A stretch of 64,000 bases of DNA from CAWKDG01 sp963848355 (GTDB taxonomy: Bacteria; Actinomycetota; Acidimicrobiia; Acidimicrobiales; UBA8190): contig CAWKDG010000012.1 of assembly GCA_963848355.1 (NCBI GenBank), positions 2,046,001-2,110,000 of the forward strand, in the 5' to 3' direction. A model generated the notes under the pieces. The model did no database searches. It was not told where the DNA came from and saw only the letters and a list, made by a program, of their open reading frames with translations. The first letter of the stretch is position 1. Every line of letters begins with the position of its first letter. Positions 42,797-52,186 of this stretch are shown piece after piece. The position numbers and the translations under genes were made by a program.

Positions 42797-43591
42797 TCAA
42801 CGGGCGTTGAGTGAACCGTCGGGATCGGCCTGCCAGCCCGAGAGCAGGAGGCGGCCGAGTCGGTCGCACGACCAGCGCAGCGGTCCGTCGTCGTCGAGGA
42901 TGGCCTCGAGAACGGCCGCCGCCGCCGTGGCCGGGGGCGTGATGAACTCGTCGACACCCTTGCGGCCTTCGTGCATGGAGTCGGCCATGGCCTCGTAGCC
43001 GGGGCAGTCGGCCGCTTCGGGGCGGCGGTCGGAGTTGGCCAGCATGTCGGTGTCGACGGGGCCGGGCATGATCTCGACGACACGGATGCCGAACTGGCCG
43101 ACCTCGGCGCGCAGCGATTCGCCCATCGTCTCGACGGCCGCCTTCGACGCCCGGTAGACGCTGTAGAAGGGGACCGACATGGCCAGGGACGCCGAGGTGA
43201 TGTTGCAGATCACGCCGCCGCCGGCGTCCCGCATGAGGGGGATGGCCCGGCGGGTGACCTCGATGAGCCCGAAGACGTTCGTCTCGAAGACGTGACGCCA
43301 GTCCGCCATACGGATGGCCTCGACGGGGAGGTACTCGGTCTCGGTGGCGGCGTTGTTGACGAGGACGCGGAGCCCTTCGGGCAGGGCGATGGTCTCGGGC
43401 TCGGTGACGTCGAGGCGCATCACGGTGATGCTCCCGGCCCCGCCGGCGACCTCGTCGGGCAGGGTGGCGCCGGCGGCCGGATCCCGCATGGTGGCGTGGA
43501 CGTCGAAGCCGGCCCGGGCCAGGGTGACGGCGATGGCCCGACCGAACCCCCGGCTGGCCCCGGTGACCACGGCGATCCCGCGAGCGTCCAT
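42797..43591 (-). CDS. short-chain dehydrogenase/reductase
   Basis: This 264-residue SDR starts at ATG 43591 behind GGAAGGGG. Motifs are AVVTGASRGFGRAIAVTLA, LVNNAATETE, catalytic Ser in ICNITSAS and Tyr/Lys in YSVYRASKAAVE. GPVDTDMLANS follows in the substrate loop. It resembles oxidoreductases used on keto groups of lipids or aldehydes. It is transcribed alone on the minus strand and convergent with the NTF2-like gene; the 183-base gap to the right carries the promoter of the A1 gene. Confidence 0.88.
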   Translation of the reverse strand: MDARGIAVVTGASRGFGRAIAVTLARAGFDVHATMRDPAAGATLPDEVAGGAGSITVMRLDVTEPETIALPEGLRVLVNNAATETEYLPVEAIRMADWRHVFETNVFGLIEVTRRAIPLMRDAGGGVICNITSASLAMSVPFYSVYRASKAAVETMGESLRAEVGQFGIRVVEIMPGPVDTDMLANSDRRPEAADCPGYEAMADSMHEGRKGVDEFITPPATAAAAVLEAILDDDGPLRWSCDRLGRLLLSGWQADPDGSLNAR

Positions 43592-43691
43592 CGGTGTCCC
43601 CTTCCGCGCTGACGTGGCCCGTCCGGGCCGTCCGTGGCCGAGACAGTATGCGGTACAGCGACCCCGCTCTCCCTCGAAAGCGGTGTCATAC

Positions 43692-43735
43692 CCCCAATAT
43701 GGACGATGTGCCGGGAACCCCGGTTCCCTTACGTT
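43692..43735 (+). promoter_or_regulatory. conserved promoter-region box of gene A1
   Basis: CCCCAATATGGACGATG lies at 43692-43708, then a GGGAACC/GGTTCCC inverted repeat (43713-43728) and TACGTT (43730-43735), a possible -10. The first box recurs 82 bases before the paralogue at 47481. Confidence 0.5.
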
Positions 43736-43774
43736 GAGTGGTGGAGAAAACTCCCACGGAACGAAGGGGCCCGC

Positions 43775-44704
43775 ATGCGGCTCGCAACTCGGGCGGTGGC
43801 GCTCACCGCCGTCGTGAGCCTGTGTCTCATGGGTCTGTCCACGGTGGCCTCGGCTTCCAATCCCGTGGGTTCGGCCAAGTGGTGCAAGAACCACCCGAAC
43901 TCCCAGCTGGCCGCCTGCAAGACCGGCGGGGGTGGCGGCACCGGCGGGGCCCCGCCGCCTCCGCCCACCATCACCGTGACGGTGTCCCCCAACACCACCG
44001 CTGATCCGCTGGTCGAGGTGGGCAACTCCGAGATCTACGCCGTCATCGAAGTGGAGACGAGCCCGTCGTTCGAGAACGACCCCGTGGTGATCGAATCGCA
44101 GCAGCTGGCCAACGCCTGTGGCGGAGCCGTGCTCTTCGGATCACTCCAGCCCGGCGCCGTCTACACGGCCGACTCGGTGACGGTGTTCCTGGATTCCGAC
44201 GGCAACGCCACCGTCTCTCTCTACGGACTCGACTGTGCGCCGGGATCGGACCTGGTCGACGCCAGCCTGGTGGACGCCCCCTATTACACGGCCACCACCG
44301 TGGCCGATGTCCTGCCCCCGAACGTCACCCCGGCGGGGGTGACCGGCTTCCCGGCCAACGAGGTGGAAACGGGCAACACCACCCCGAGCGGGGAGTCCGA
44401 CGTCTACGCCGTCTTCTACGTGGAGACCGACCCCGTCTACGCCGAGCAGACCGTCGACATCGACTCGGCCCAACTCTTCGGCCGCTGCCTGGGGCCCATC
44501 GCCCCGGTGTGGATCTCCAACCAGGGCTCGTTCGCCACCCCCGTGGCCTCGGCCACCTTGGACAACGACGGCAACGCCGTCTTTGCCTTCAGCGGCTCCT
44601 CCTGCGCTCCCGGCAATTCGACGGTGGTGGCCGACGTGGACGCCGGTATCCACAGCACCTACCCGACCACGTTCACCATCGTGGCCCCCACCCCGACGAT
44701 CTGA
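43775..44704 (+). CDS. secreted protein A1 with internal duplication
   Basis: This 309-residue protein has a signal peptide (VALTAVVSLCLMGLSTVASA) and a conserved mature start (SNPVGSAKWCKNHPNSQLAAC). A Gly/Pro linker (GGGGGTGGAPPPPPT) follows, then two related halves of about 110 residues. Each half carries YAV-x2-VET-x-P, a buried Gln-Leu...Cys, LD-x-DGNA and CAPG. The halves look like secreted beta-sandwich domains with one disulfide each. No enzyme motif is seen. Its stop overlaps the start of the large B1 gene (TGATG). It is a close paralogue of the protein at 47481. I do not recognise the family. Confidence 0.65.
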   Translation: MRLATRAVALTAVVSLCLMGLSTVASASNPVGSAKWCKNHPNSQLAACKTGGGGGTGGAPPPPPTITVTVSPNTTADPLVEVGNSEIYAVIEVETSPSFENDPVVIESQQLANACGGAVLFGSLQPGAVYTADSVTVFLDSDGNATVSLYGLDCAPGSDLVDASLVDAPYYTATTVADVLPPNVTPAGVTGFPANEVETGNTTPSGESDVYAVFYVETDPVYAEQTVDIDSAQLFGRCLGPIAPVWISNQGSFATPVASATLDNDGNAVFAFSGSSCAPGNSTVVADVDAGIHSTYPTTFTIVAPTPTI

Positions 44705-47340
44705 TGCTCCCGTCCCGACCGGCCACCCTGCGGCTCACCGCCGCCGCCCTCCTCATCGGTCTCGCCACCTTCGCCGTGACGGCGCTGCCGGCGCCGGTGG
44801 CCGGGGCCTCCACCTTTACCGTCACCAACTGCAACGACTCCGGGAGCGGCTCGCTCCGTCAGGCCGTGTTGGGCGCCAACCCCGGCGACACCATCGATTT
44901 CGCCGCCACCCTGTCGCCGTGCACGGGCAACACCATCACGCTCACCAGTGGAGACATCGCGATCGCCGAGAGCCTCACCATCGACGGGCCCGGACCGGGG
45001 GCACTGGCCGTGAGTGGGGGCGGCACATCACAGGTGTTCGTCATCGATTCGGGCGCCGTCGGCGTCGCCATCTCCGGACTCACCGTCGAGGACGGCACCG
45101 CCGCCGCCGGGTCCGCCCAGCCCCCCACCGGGAAAGAGGGCGGCTCTGGTGGCGCCGGTGGTAGCGGGGGCGGCATCGACAACAGCGGGGGCCTAACCCT
45201 CACCGACGTCATCGTCACCTCCAACACGGCCGGCGCCGGCGCCGCGGGTGGCGCCGGTGGCAGTGACAATGGCGCCAACGGGGCGCCCGGTACCGGCGAC
45301 GCGGGCGGGGACGGCGGGACCGGCGGCGGCGGCGGATCCGGCGGGGACGGCGGCGACGGCGGCGGCATCTACAACAGCGGGACCCTCGTCGTCATGGACT
45401 GCAGCATCACCGACAACAGGGCCGGAGCCGGCGTCACGGGCGGGATCGGCGGCGCCGCCGAAGGCGGAGCGGGCGCGAGCGGAGCGATCGGCGCCGCTGG
45501 TGGCACCGGCGGGGCCGGCGGGACCGGCGGTGTCGGCGGAAACGGCGGGGCCGGCGGGGCCGGCGGTGGGATCTTCAACAGCGGCAGTCTCTCGGTCACC
45601 AACAGCACCGTCTCCGCCAACGCCGGCGGTACCGGCGGTACCGGCGGTGCCGGCGGCAGCGCCGACGCAGGCCATGGCGGTGATGGCGGCAGCGCCAGCG
45701 TCGGCGGGCCCGGTGGCAACGCTGGCACCGGTGGCACCGGAGGCGGCGGGGGTACAGGGGGTGCCGGGGGTGCCGGCGGCGGCATCGGCAACGGTAGCGG
45801 GGCCACCCTCACGGTCACCGACAGCACCGTCGCCGCCAACACGGCGGGCACCGGCGGGACCGGCGGGCTCGGGGGTCAGAGTGACGGCGGGGTGGGCGGA
45901 ATGGGCGGCTTTAGCGTTACCGGCAACGGGCCCGACGGCGGCGACGGCGGCAACGGCGGCACCGGCGGTGTCGGCGGCAACGGCGGCCCGGGCGCCATCG
46001 GGGGCGGCATCGGCAACGTCGGGACGCTCACGGTGTCCGACAGCACCGTCTACGGCGACACGGCGGGCACCGGTGGTGTCGGCGGCACCGGCGGTCAGAG
46101 TGTCGGCGGGCACGGTGGCCTGGGGGGCGTGGCCTCCGCCAGCGATGGGCTGGGGGGCAACGGGGGCAACGGCGGCAACGGCGGCAACGGCGGCACCGGC
46201 GGCACCGGCGGCCCGGGCGGCGGCGGGGGCGGCATCGGCGACAGTGCCGGCTTCACGCTCACCAACAGCACCATCTCGGGTAACGGCGTCGTCGCCGGCG
46301 GGGTGGGCGGCGGCGGCGGCACGGCCGGCGCAGGTTCGTTCGGCGTCGGAAGTATCGGCGGCGCCGGTGTCGGCAACCCAGGCACCGACGGCACCCCCGG
46401 CACCGCCGGCACCGGCGGTCCGGCCGCCACGGCCGGGTCCGGTGGTGGACTCGACAGCACCGCCACCGTCACCATCGGAGCCAGCATCATCGCCGGCAAC
46501 GGTCCCGGTGGCGACTGCGCTCTCGCTGCTCTCACCGATCTGGGCGACAACCTCGACGACGGCGGAAGTTGTGGATTCAGCCACGCCTCGCCTTACTTCG
46601 ATCTCCCCGACGCCCTCGCCGGTCTCGAACCGGGCGGCCCCACTTCCAACGGGGGCCCGACGCTGACCATCGCCCTGACGACGGGCAGCCACGCCGTCGG
46701 CGCCGTCCACATCGCCACGCTGTGTGCCACCCCCGATCAGCGCGGCGTGACACGATCGACCCCCTGCGACATCGGCGCCTTCCAAACCGTCCACATCACC
46801 CTGACCCCGGCCACGCTGCCCGGCGCCACCTGGGAGGCCCCCTACGGTCCCGTCACCTTCGGTGCCACCGGCGGAGTGGGTCCCTATACGTTCTCGGTGC
46901 CCCCCGGCGCCCTGCCCACGGGACTCACCCTGAGCAGCGGCGGCGTCCTGAACGGCACGCCGACGGCCAAGAGCCAGATCGGCGACACCTTCCCCTTCAC
47001 GGTGACGGCCACCGACTCGTTTCTGGACAGCGGCTCCAAGGCTTACAGCATCACCGTCCAGTCCCCCTGTGCCACCGGCCTCAACCCCTACTTCCTGTCG
47101 GCCACGTCGCACACGGGGAACTTCACCGGGCTCTTCTGCGTGAACGGCCTGGGGATCGGCACCTACGTCCAGAGTGGCGGGGCCCATGGGACGGGGACGG
47201 TGACCATCTCGGGCGGCACCACCCGCATCACCGCCTTCGGGACGGACCTGGCGCTGTTGGGCGATGTGAACGCCTGGTCGAGCACGTTCACCGAGACGGC
47301 GCCGGCTCCGGAGAAGGCGGGGACCTTCACGCTTTTGTAG
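44704..47340 (+). CDS. secreted protein B1: glycine-rich beta-helix, Ig-like domain, shared C-terminal domain
   Basis: This 878-residue protein has a signal peptide and an N-terminal motif typical of secreted beta-helix proteins (TVTNCNDSGSGSLRQAVLGA). From about 139 to 600 there are seven coils of GGGI-x-NSG-x-LTVT-x-STV type, separated by long Gly-Gly-x runs. One Ig-like putative domain (699-786; GVGPYTFSVPPGALPTGL, GVLNGTPTAKSQIG) is followed by a C-terminal domain of about 92 residues (787-878). That domain is nearly identical to the end of the protein at 48416. The Gly-rich part resembles PE_PGRS proteins only in composition; no PE domain is present. Confidence 0.7.
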   Translation: MLPSRPATLRLTAAALLIGLATFAVTALPAPVAGASTFTVTNCNDSGSGSLRQAVLGANPGDTIDFAATLSPCTGNTITLTSGDIAIAESLTIDGPGPGALAVSGGGTSQVFVIDSGAVGVAISGLTVEDGTAAAGSAQPPTGKEGGSGGAGGSGGGIDNSGGLTLTDVIVTSNTAGAGAAGGAGGSDNGANGAPGTGDAGGDGGTGGGGGSGGDGGDGGGIYNSGTLVVMDCSITDNRAGAGVTGGIGGAAEGGAGASGAIGAAGGTGGAGGTGGVGGNGGAGGAGGGIFNSGSLSVTNSTVSANAGGTGGTGGAGGSADAGHGGDGGSASVGGPGGNAGTGGTGGGGGTGGAGGAGGGIGNGSGATLTVTDSTVAANTAGTGGTGGLGGQSDGGVGGMGGFSVTGNGPDGGDGGNGGTGGVGGNGGPGAIGGGIGNVGTLTVSDSTVYGDTAGTGGVGGTGGQSVGGHGGLGGVASASDGLGGNGGNGGNGGNGGTGGTGGPGGGGGGIGDSAGFTLTNSTISGNGVVAGGVGGGGGTAGAGSFGVGSIGGAGVGNPGTDGTPGTAGTGGPAATAGSGGGLDSTATVTIGASIIAGNGPGGDCALAALTDLGDNLDDGGSCGFSHASPYFDLPDALAGLEPGGPTSNGGPTLTIALTTGSHAVGAVHIATLCATPDQRGVTRSTPCDIGAFQTVHITLTPATLPGATWEAPYGPVTFGATGGVGPYTFSVPPGALPTGLTLSSGGVLNGTPTAKSQIGDTFPFTVTATDSFLDSGSKAYSITVQSPCATGLNPYFLSATSHTGNFTGLFCVNGLGIGTYVQSGGAHGTGTVTISGGTTRITAFGTDLALLGDVNAWSSTFTETAPAPEKAGTFTLL

Positions 47341-47398
47341 GTCGATAGCACCGATCGTGCTGCCATCGCTACACCCTGTCACGACACGCTGGCCCGAT

Positions 47399-47442
47399 CC
47401 CCAATATCGACGATGGTGCGGCACCCCTCGCCCTCCTACGGT
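47399..47442 (+). promoter_or_regulatory. conserved promoter-region box of gene A2
   Basis: CCCCAATATCGACGATG (47399-47415) differs from the A1 box at one base and lies at the same distance (82 versus 83 bases) from its start codon. TACGGT at 47437-47442 is the counterpart of TACGTT. The G/C palindrome of A1 is not conserved. Confidence 0.5.
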
Positions 47443-47480
47443 GAGGGACAAGGAAGGCACTCGCGGCCCGGGGGGGATCT

Positions 47481-48402
47481 ATGCGGCTCGCACGCAGGAC
47501 GGTGGCGCTCACCGCTGTCGCGAGCCTGTCCCTCTTCGTTCTGTCCGGCGTGGCCTCGGCCTCGAACCCGGTCGGCTCGGCCAAGTGGTGCGCCAACCAT
47601 CCCCACTCGAAGCTGGCCGCCTGCCAGAAGCGGTGGTGGCGGTGGCACCGGGGGAGCGCCTCCGCCTCCTCCCACCATCACGGTGACGGTGTCGCCCAAC
47701 GGATCGAGCTCGCTGGTGGAGACGGGGCAGTCCGAGATCCACGCCGTGGTCGAGGCGGAGACGTCCCCCGCCTTCGCCGACGACATCGTCGACATCAACT
47801 CCCAGCAGCTGGCCAACTCCTGCGGGGGGGCCGTGTTGTTCGGGTCGCTCCAGCCCACGGCCTCCTACACGGCCGACTCCGTCGACGTCACCCTCGACGC
47901 CGACGGCAACGCCACCGTCTCGCTCTACGGCCTCGACTGCGCCCCGGGCGCCGACCTCATCGAGGCCGACCTGGTGGCCGCCCCCTATTACACGGCCATC
48001 GGCACCATCACCGTCGGTCCCCCGAACGTGACCGCCCCCGGGATCACCGGCTTCCCCGCCGACGAGGTGGAGACGGGCAACACCGTCCCGAGCGGGACCT
48101 CCGACGTCTACGCCGTCTTCTACGTCGAGACCGACCCCGTCTACGCCGAGCAGCCCGTGAACATCGACTCGCCCCAGCTCTTCAGCCGTTGCCTGGGGGG
48201 CATCACCTGGATCTCGGGAACGGCCTCCTCGTCCACCTTCTCCGACACCGGGATCCTCGACAACGACGGCAACGCCGTCTTCGCCTTCACCGGGGCCGGG
48301 TGCGCCCCGGGGACCTCCACCGTGATCGGCGACATCGACGCCGGCATCCACAGCTCCTACCCGACCACCTACACCATCGACGCCCCCACCCCCACCATCT
48401 AA
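47481..48402 (+). CDS. secreted protein A2, paralogue of A1 (single-base frameshift near 47635)
   Basis: The start (MRLARRTVALTAVASLSLFV) and mature N-terminus (SNPVGSAKWCANHPHSKLAAC) match A1. At the Gly/Pro linker the frame slips: the first frame gives KRWWRWHRG, while the next gives SGGGGGTGGAPPPPPTITVT as in A1. One extra base near 47628-47640 explains it. The remaining two halves align with A1 throughout, including LDADGNATVSLYGLDCAPG and LDNDGNAVFAF. The restored length is about 306 residues. It is followed after 13 bases by the B2 gene. Confidence 0.65.
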
Positions 48403-48415
48403 GGCCGGAGAGACC

Positions 48416-51256
48416 ATGACCACAGCAGCCGACCCGAGGACGTCGACCCGGCGCTTCCGGTTGCTGGCCGTCGCCACCCTCCTCCTCGGTGTCCTGGCGG
48501 TGGCCGGCACCACGGGGGCCACGGCCGGAGCGGCACCGTCGGCGGCGACTTCTGCCCTCACGGCCGAACCGGCGGCCCCCGGAGTGGCGTCGATCAGCGC
48601 CGGCTACAACTTCGCCTGCGGGATCGAGACGTCCGGTGACGTGGCCTGTTGGGGCTTCAACGGGTCAGGACAGGCCTCGCCGCCGTCGGGCACCTTCACC
48701 CAGGTGAGCGCCGGCTACAACTTCACCTGCGGGGTGGAGACGTCCGGGGCCGTGGCCTGTTGGGGCTTCAACGGCTCCGGCCAGGCCTCCCCGCCGTCGG
48801 GCACCTTCACCCAGGTGAGCGCCGGCTACAACTTCGCCTGCGGGATCGAGACGTCCGGGGCCGTGGCCTGTTGGGGCTTCAACGGGTCAGGACAGGCCTC
48901 GCCGCCGTCGGGCACCTTCACCCAGGTGAGCGCGAGCGGTGTCGGCGCCTTCACCTGCGGGGTGGAGACGTCCGGGGCCGTGGCTTGTTGGGGGGACAAC
49001 GGCGCCGGCGAGTCCTCGCCGCCGTCGGGCACCTTCACCCAGGTGAGCGCCGGCTACAACTTCACCTGCGGGGTGGAGACCGACGGTGATGTGGCCTGCT
49101 GGGGGGACAACGGCGCCGGCGAGTCCTCGCCGCCGTCGGGCACCTTCACCCAGGTGAGCGCCGGCTACAACTTCACCTGCGGGGTGGAGACCGACGGGGA
49201 CGTGGCCTGTTGGGGATTCAACGGCTCCGGCCAGTCCTCCCCGCCATCGGACACCTTCACCCAGATGAGCGCCGGCTACAACTTCTCCTGCGGGGTGGAG
49301 ACCGACGGACTGGCAACGTGCTGGGGGGACAACGGCACCGGCGAGTCCTCGCCGCCATTGATCAACTTCGGGCACGCCCAGGTGAGCGCCGGCGACGACT
49401 TCGCCTGCGGGGTGGAGACCGACGGGGACCTGGCGTGCTGGGGGTTGGACGTCGACGGCTCAACCGCCCCGCCGGCGGGCACCTTCACGGGTGTGAGCGC
49501 CGGCGACGGCTTTGCCTGCGGGGTGAAAACAGACGGGACCTTGGCGTGCTGGGGGGTCAACACCGAAGGCCAGTCCTCTCCACCGTCGGGAACGTTCACC
49601 CAGGTGAGCGCTGGCAAGGATTACGCCTGCGGGATCCGGACCGACGGGACCCTGGCGTGCTGGGGCTTCAGCTTCGACGCAGAGACCACCCCGCCGGCGG
49701 GCACCTTCACCCAGATAAGCGCCGGCTTCGGCTTCCCGTGCGCGGTGGCAACCGACGGGACCCTGGCGTGTTGGGGCGATGACACATTCCTGGGCTCTCC
49801 CACGCCGTCGGGCACCTTCACGGATGTGAGCGCCGGCGACCAGTTCGGCTGTGCGCTCGAGACCGACGGGCAGCTGGTGTGCTGGGGGATCCCCTTCGGC
49901 GGTGACACCTCGCCGCCGTCAGGCACCTTCACGCAGGTGAGTGCCGCCCCCGACTTTGCCTGCGCGGTGGGGACCGACGGGACCCTGGCGTGCTGGGGGA
50001 ACAACCCGCTCAATAATGACCGCCCGCCGTCAGGCACCTTCAGCCAGGTGAGCAGTGGCGGAGACCTTCACACAAGTCAGTACGGCTGCGCCGTGGAATC
50101 GGGCGGAGGCGTCGTGTGTTGGGGGGACGATGTGTTCAACCAGTCGTCCCCGTCCGACCTGGTTGCCCCCATCCCCATCACGGTGATGGTGTCGGGATCG
50201 CAGACCGACGGCACCGTGCCGGTGTTCACCGAGACCAACAACGCCCCGGCAGGGGTAACGGTGGGCCAAGGCACGCTCGCCTGCACGGAGGTGGAGCCGT
50301 CGACCACCATCTCGCCGGCGCTGGGTGTCGGTGACGACACGGTGGTCGGCACCACCTGCACGGGAGCCACCCTGTCGGACACCACCGACTATTACCTCCA
50401 GTACGAAGGGGTGACGAACGGCTACGTGGTGAGCGCGCCCACCATCACCCTGTCGCCCACATCGTTGCCGTCGGCCACGGCCGAATTCCTCTACAGCCAG
50501 AACCTCTCGGCCAGCGGAGGCCTCGGTCCCTACACCTTCACTGTCACCTCGGGACCGCTCCCGTCGTGGCTCACGTTGAGCACGGCAGGAAAGCTGTCGG
50601 GCACGCCGCCGACGACGTCGCCGGTGACGTTCACGGCCGAGGCCACCGACTCCGAGGGCTTCACCGGGAGCCAGGCGTACATCCTGTCGGTGGTGGCCCC
50701 CACCATCACCGTGTCGCCCAGTCCACCGCTGGCCAACGCCACCTGGGAGAGCCCCTATACCCCGGTGACGTTCTCGGCCACCGGCGGGGTCGGTCCCTAC
50801 ACGTTCTCGGTGCCGCCGAACAGCCTCCCCACCGGACTCTCCTTGAACCCCACCACCGGTGTCCTGAGCGGGACGCCGACGGCCAAGAGCCAGATCGGGA
50901 CCACCTTCACCTTCATCGTCACGGCCACGGACTCGGGAAGCTTCATTGGCACGCGGCAGTACAGCATCAAGGTCGTCTCCCCTTGCGGGGCCGGGCTCAC
51001 CCCCTACTTCCTGTCGGCCACCTCGCACACGGGGAACTTCACCGGCCTCTTCTGTGTGAACGGCTCGGGGACGGGCACCTACCTCCAGAGCGGCGGGGCC
51101 CACGGGACGGGGACGGTCACGACGTCGGCCGGCACCACCCGCATCACCGCCTTCGGCACCGACCTGGCCCTCATCGGCGATGTGAACGCCTGGTCGAGCA
51201 CCTTCACCGAGACGGCGCCGGCTCCGGAGAAGGCGGGGACCTTCACGCTGTTGTAG
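48416..51256 (+). CDS. secreted protein B2: 14 RCC1-like repeats, Ig-like domains, shared C-terminal domain
   Basis: This 946-residue protein has a signal peptide (LLAVATLLLGVLAVAGTTGATAGA). From about residue 57 to 580 there are 14 repeats of mostly 37 residues with the pattern VSAG-x2-F-x-CGVET-G-x-ACWG-x-N-x-G. Each has a Cys pair, and the number equals two seven-bladed propellers. Then come a linking domain (582-675), two Ig-like putative domains (676-762, 763-855) and the C-terminal domain (855-946) shared with B1. The first repeats are almost identical at DNA level, implying recent expansion. GGAGAG precedes the ATG. Confidence 0.75.
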   Translation: MTTAADPRTSTRRFRLLAVATLLLGVLAVAGTTGATAGAAPSAATSALTAEPAAPGVASISAGYNFACGIETSGDVACWGFNGSGQASPPSGTFTQVSAGYNFTCGVETSGAVACWGFNGSGQASPPSGTFTQVSAGYNFACGIETSGAVACWGFNGSGQASPPSGTFTQVSASGVGAFTCGVETSGAVACWGDNGAGESSPPSGTFTQVSAGYNFTCGVETDGDVACWGDNGAGESSPPSGTFTQVSAGYNFTCGVETDGDVACWGFNGSGQSSPPSDTFTQMSAGYNFSCGVETDGLATCWGDNGTGESSPPLINFGHAQVSAGDDFACGVETDGDLACWGLDVDGSTAPPAGTFTGVSAGDGFACGVKTDGTLACWGVNTEGQSSPPSGTFTQVSAGKDYACGIRTDGTLACWGFSFDAETTPPAGTFTQISAGFGFPCAVATDGTLACWGDDTFLGSPTPSGTFTDVSAGDQFGCALETDGQLVCWGIPFGGDTSPPSGTFTQVSAAPDFACAVGTDGTLACWGNNPLNNDRPPSGTFSQVSSGGDLHTSQYGCAVESGGGVVCWGDDVFNQSSPSDLVAPIPITVMVSGSQTDGTVPVFTETNNAPAGVTVGQGTLACTEVEPSTTISPALGVGDDTVVGTTCTGATLSDTTDYYLQYEGVTNGYVVSAPTITLSPTSLPSATAEFLYSQNLSASGGLGPYTFTVTSGPLPSWLTLSTAGKLSGTPPTTSPVTFTAEATDSEGFTGSQAYILSVVAPTITVSPSPPLANATWESPYTPVTFSATGGVGPYTFSVPPNSLPTGLSLNPTTGVLSGTPTAKSQIGTTFTFIVTATDSGSFIGTRQYSIKVVSPCGAGLTPYFLSATSHTGNFTGLFCVNGSGTGTYLQSGGAHGTGTVTTSAGTTRITAFGTDLALIGDVNAWSSTFTETAPAPEKAGTFTLL

Positions 51257-51269
51257 GCATGCCGGTCGT

Positions 51270-52113
51270 TCATCGGTGGTCGAGAAGGACGCGGCGGCAC
51301 CAACGCTGAAGCGTGGCGTCGTCGACGGCCACCGACCAGAAAGCGGCCAGCCAGCGACGGGCGGGTTCGAACCAATCGTCCAGTCCGGCCGCGCGTAGCC
51401 AGCTCATGGTCACGTCGACGTCCGACGGGCTGACCACGGGTGTGATCTCCGGGGATGTCAGGTAGACGGCGGCGGACAGGGGGTCGAGCCGTCGATCACC
51501 GGCCAGGCTCGTCGACCCGATGTCGATGACGGCGGTGATCCGGGAACCGTCGGTCAGCATGTTGCCGGCGAAGGCGTCGAGGTGGACGAACGAGGGCCCT
51601 GTCGGCCTCGGGGAGTCCGTCGGCCAGAGTTCCGGGGTCGATCGACCAGAAATCGTTCGTCGACCGGGCCAGGTTGGCGGCCGCCCGCTCGGCCAGATAG
51701 GCGCGCCAGGTCGAGGTGGTGATGGCCCCGTCCACGACGAGGTCACCGAAGGTCTGGCGCGGTGCGAGGGACAGGTCGCCCAATGCCGCCGCGGCGTCGA
51801 GGTAACGCTCGACCAGGTGCTTTCGCGCCGGCCCGTGCGAGGACCGCAGCTCGTGAAGGACGGACCGTCCGGGGAGGCGACGTTCGACGGCAAAGACCCG
51901 ATCGGCCATCTCGCCGACCTCGAGGACCTCGGGCAGTGCGAACGGAGGTCGGGCGCGGCTCAGCTCGGCAACGAGACCCTGGCGCCGGACGATGTCGTCG
52001 ATGCGCCCCCCGGGTTGGAGGATGCGCACCACCCGGTCGTCGCCCAGCGCGAACACCCAGGCTTCGCCGCCATGGCCGAGGAGATCGTCGGCCGTGACGG
52101 CGAACGTGCGCAT
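51270..52113 (-). CDS. aminoglycoside phosphotransferase (APH) fold kinase (single-base frameshift near 51600)
   Basis: The first frame, from ATG 52113, encodes the N-lobe: FAVTADDLLGHGGEAWVFALGD, VVRILQPGGRID, FAVERRLPG. After EADRALV it derails. The frame one base on supplies the catalytic loop FVHLDAFAGNMLTDG (HxD-x4-N) and AVIDIGSTSLAGDRRLDPLS, then the C-lobe to the stop at 51270. One extra base near 51590-51605 is required. APH-fold kinases phosphorylate drugs or small metabolites; this one is not assignable to a resistance class. The ribosome binding site is weak, so the start may be earlier. Confidence 0.72.
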
Positions 52114-52186
52114 GACGGAGAGGACGCCGGGATCCTCGGGGAAGGCCACCCGAACAGTCTGACCCGGACAGTCTGACCGAGCGTCC

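Noticed and set aside
45100..46500. PE_PGRS-like identity for B1
   Set aside because: The Gly-Gly-x composition is similar, but there is no PE domain, and regular GGGI-x-NSG coils and Ig-like/C-terminal domains show a different protein.
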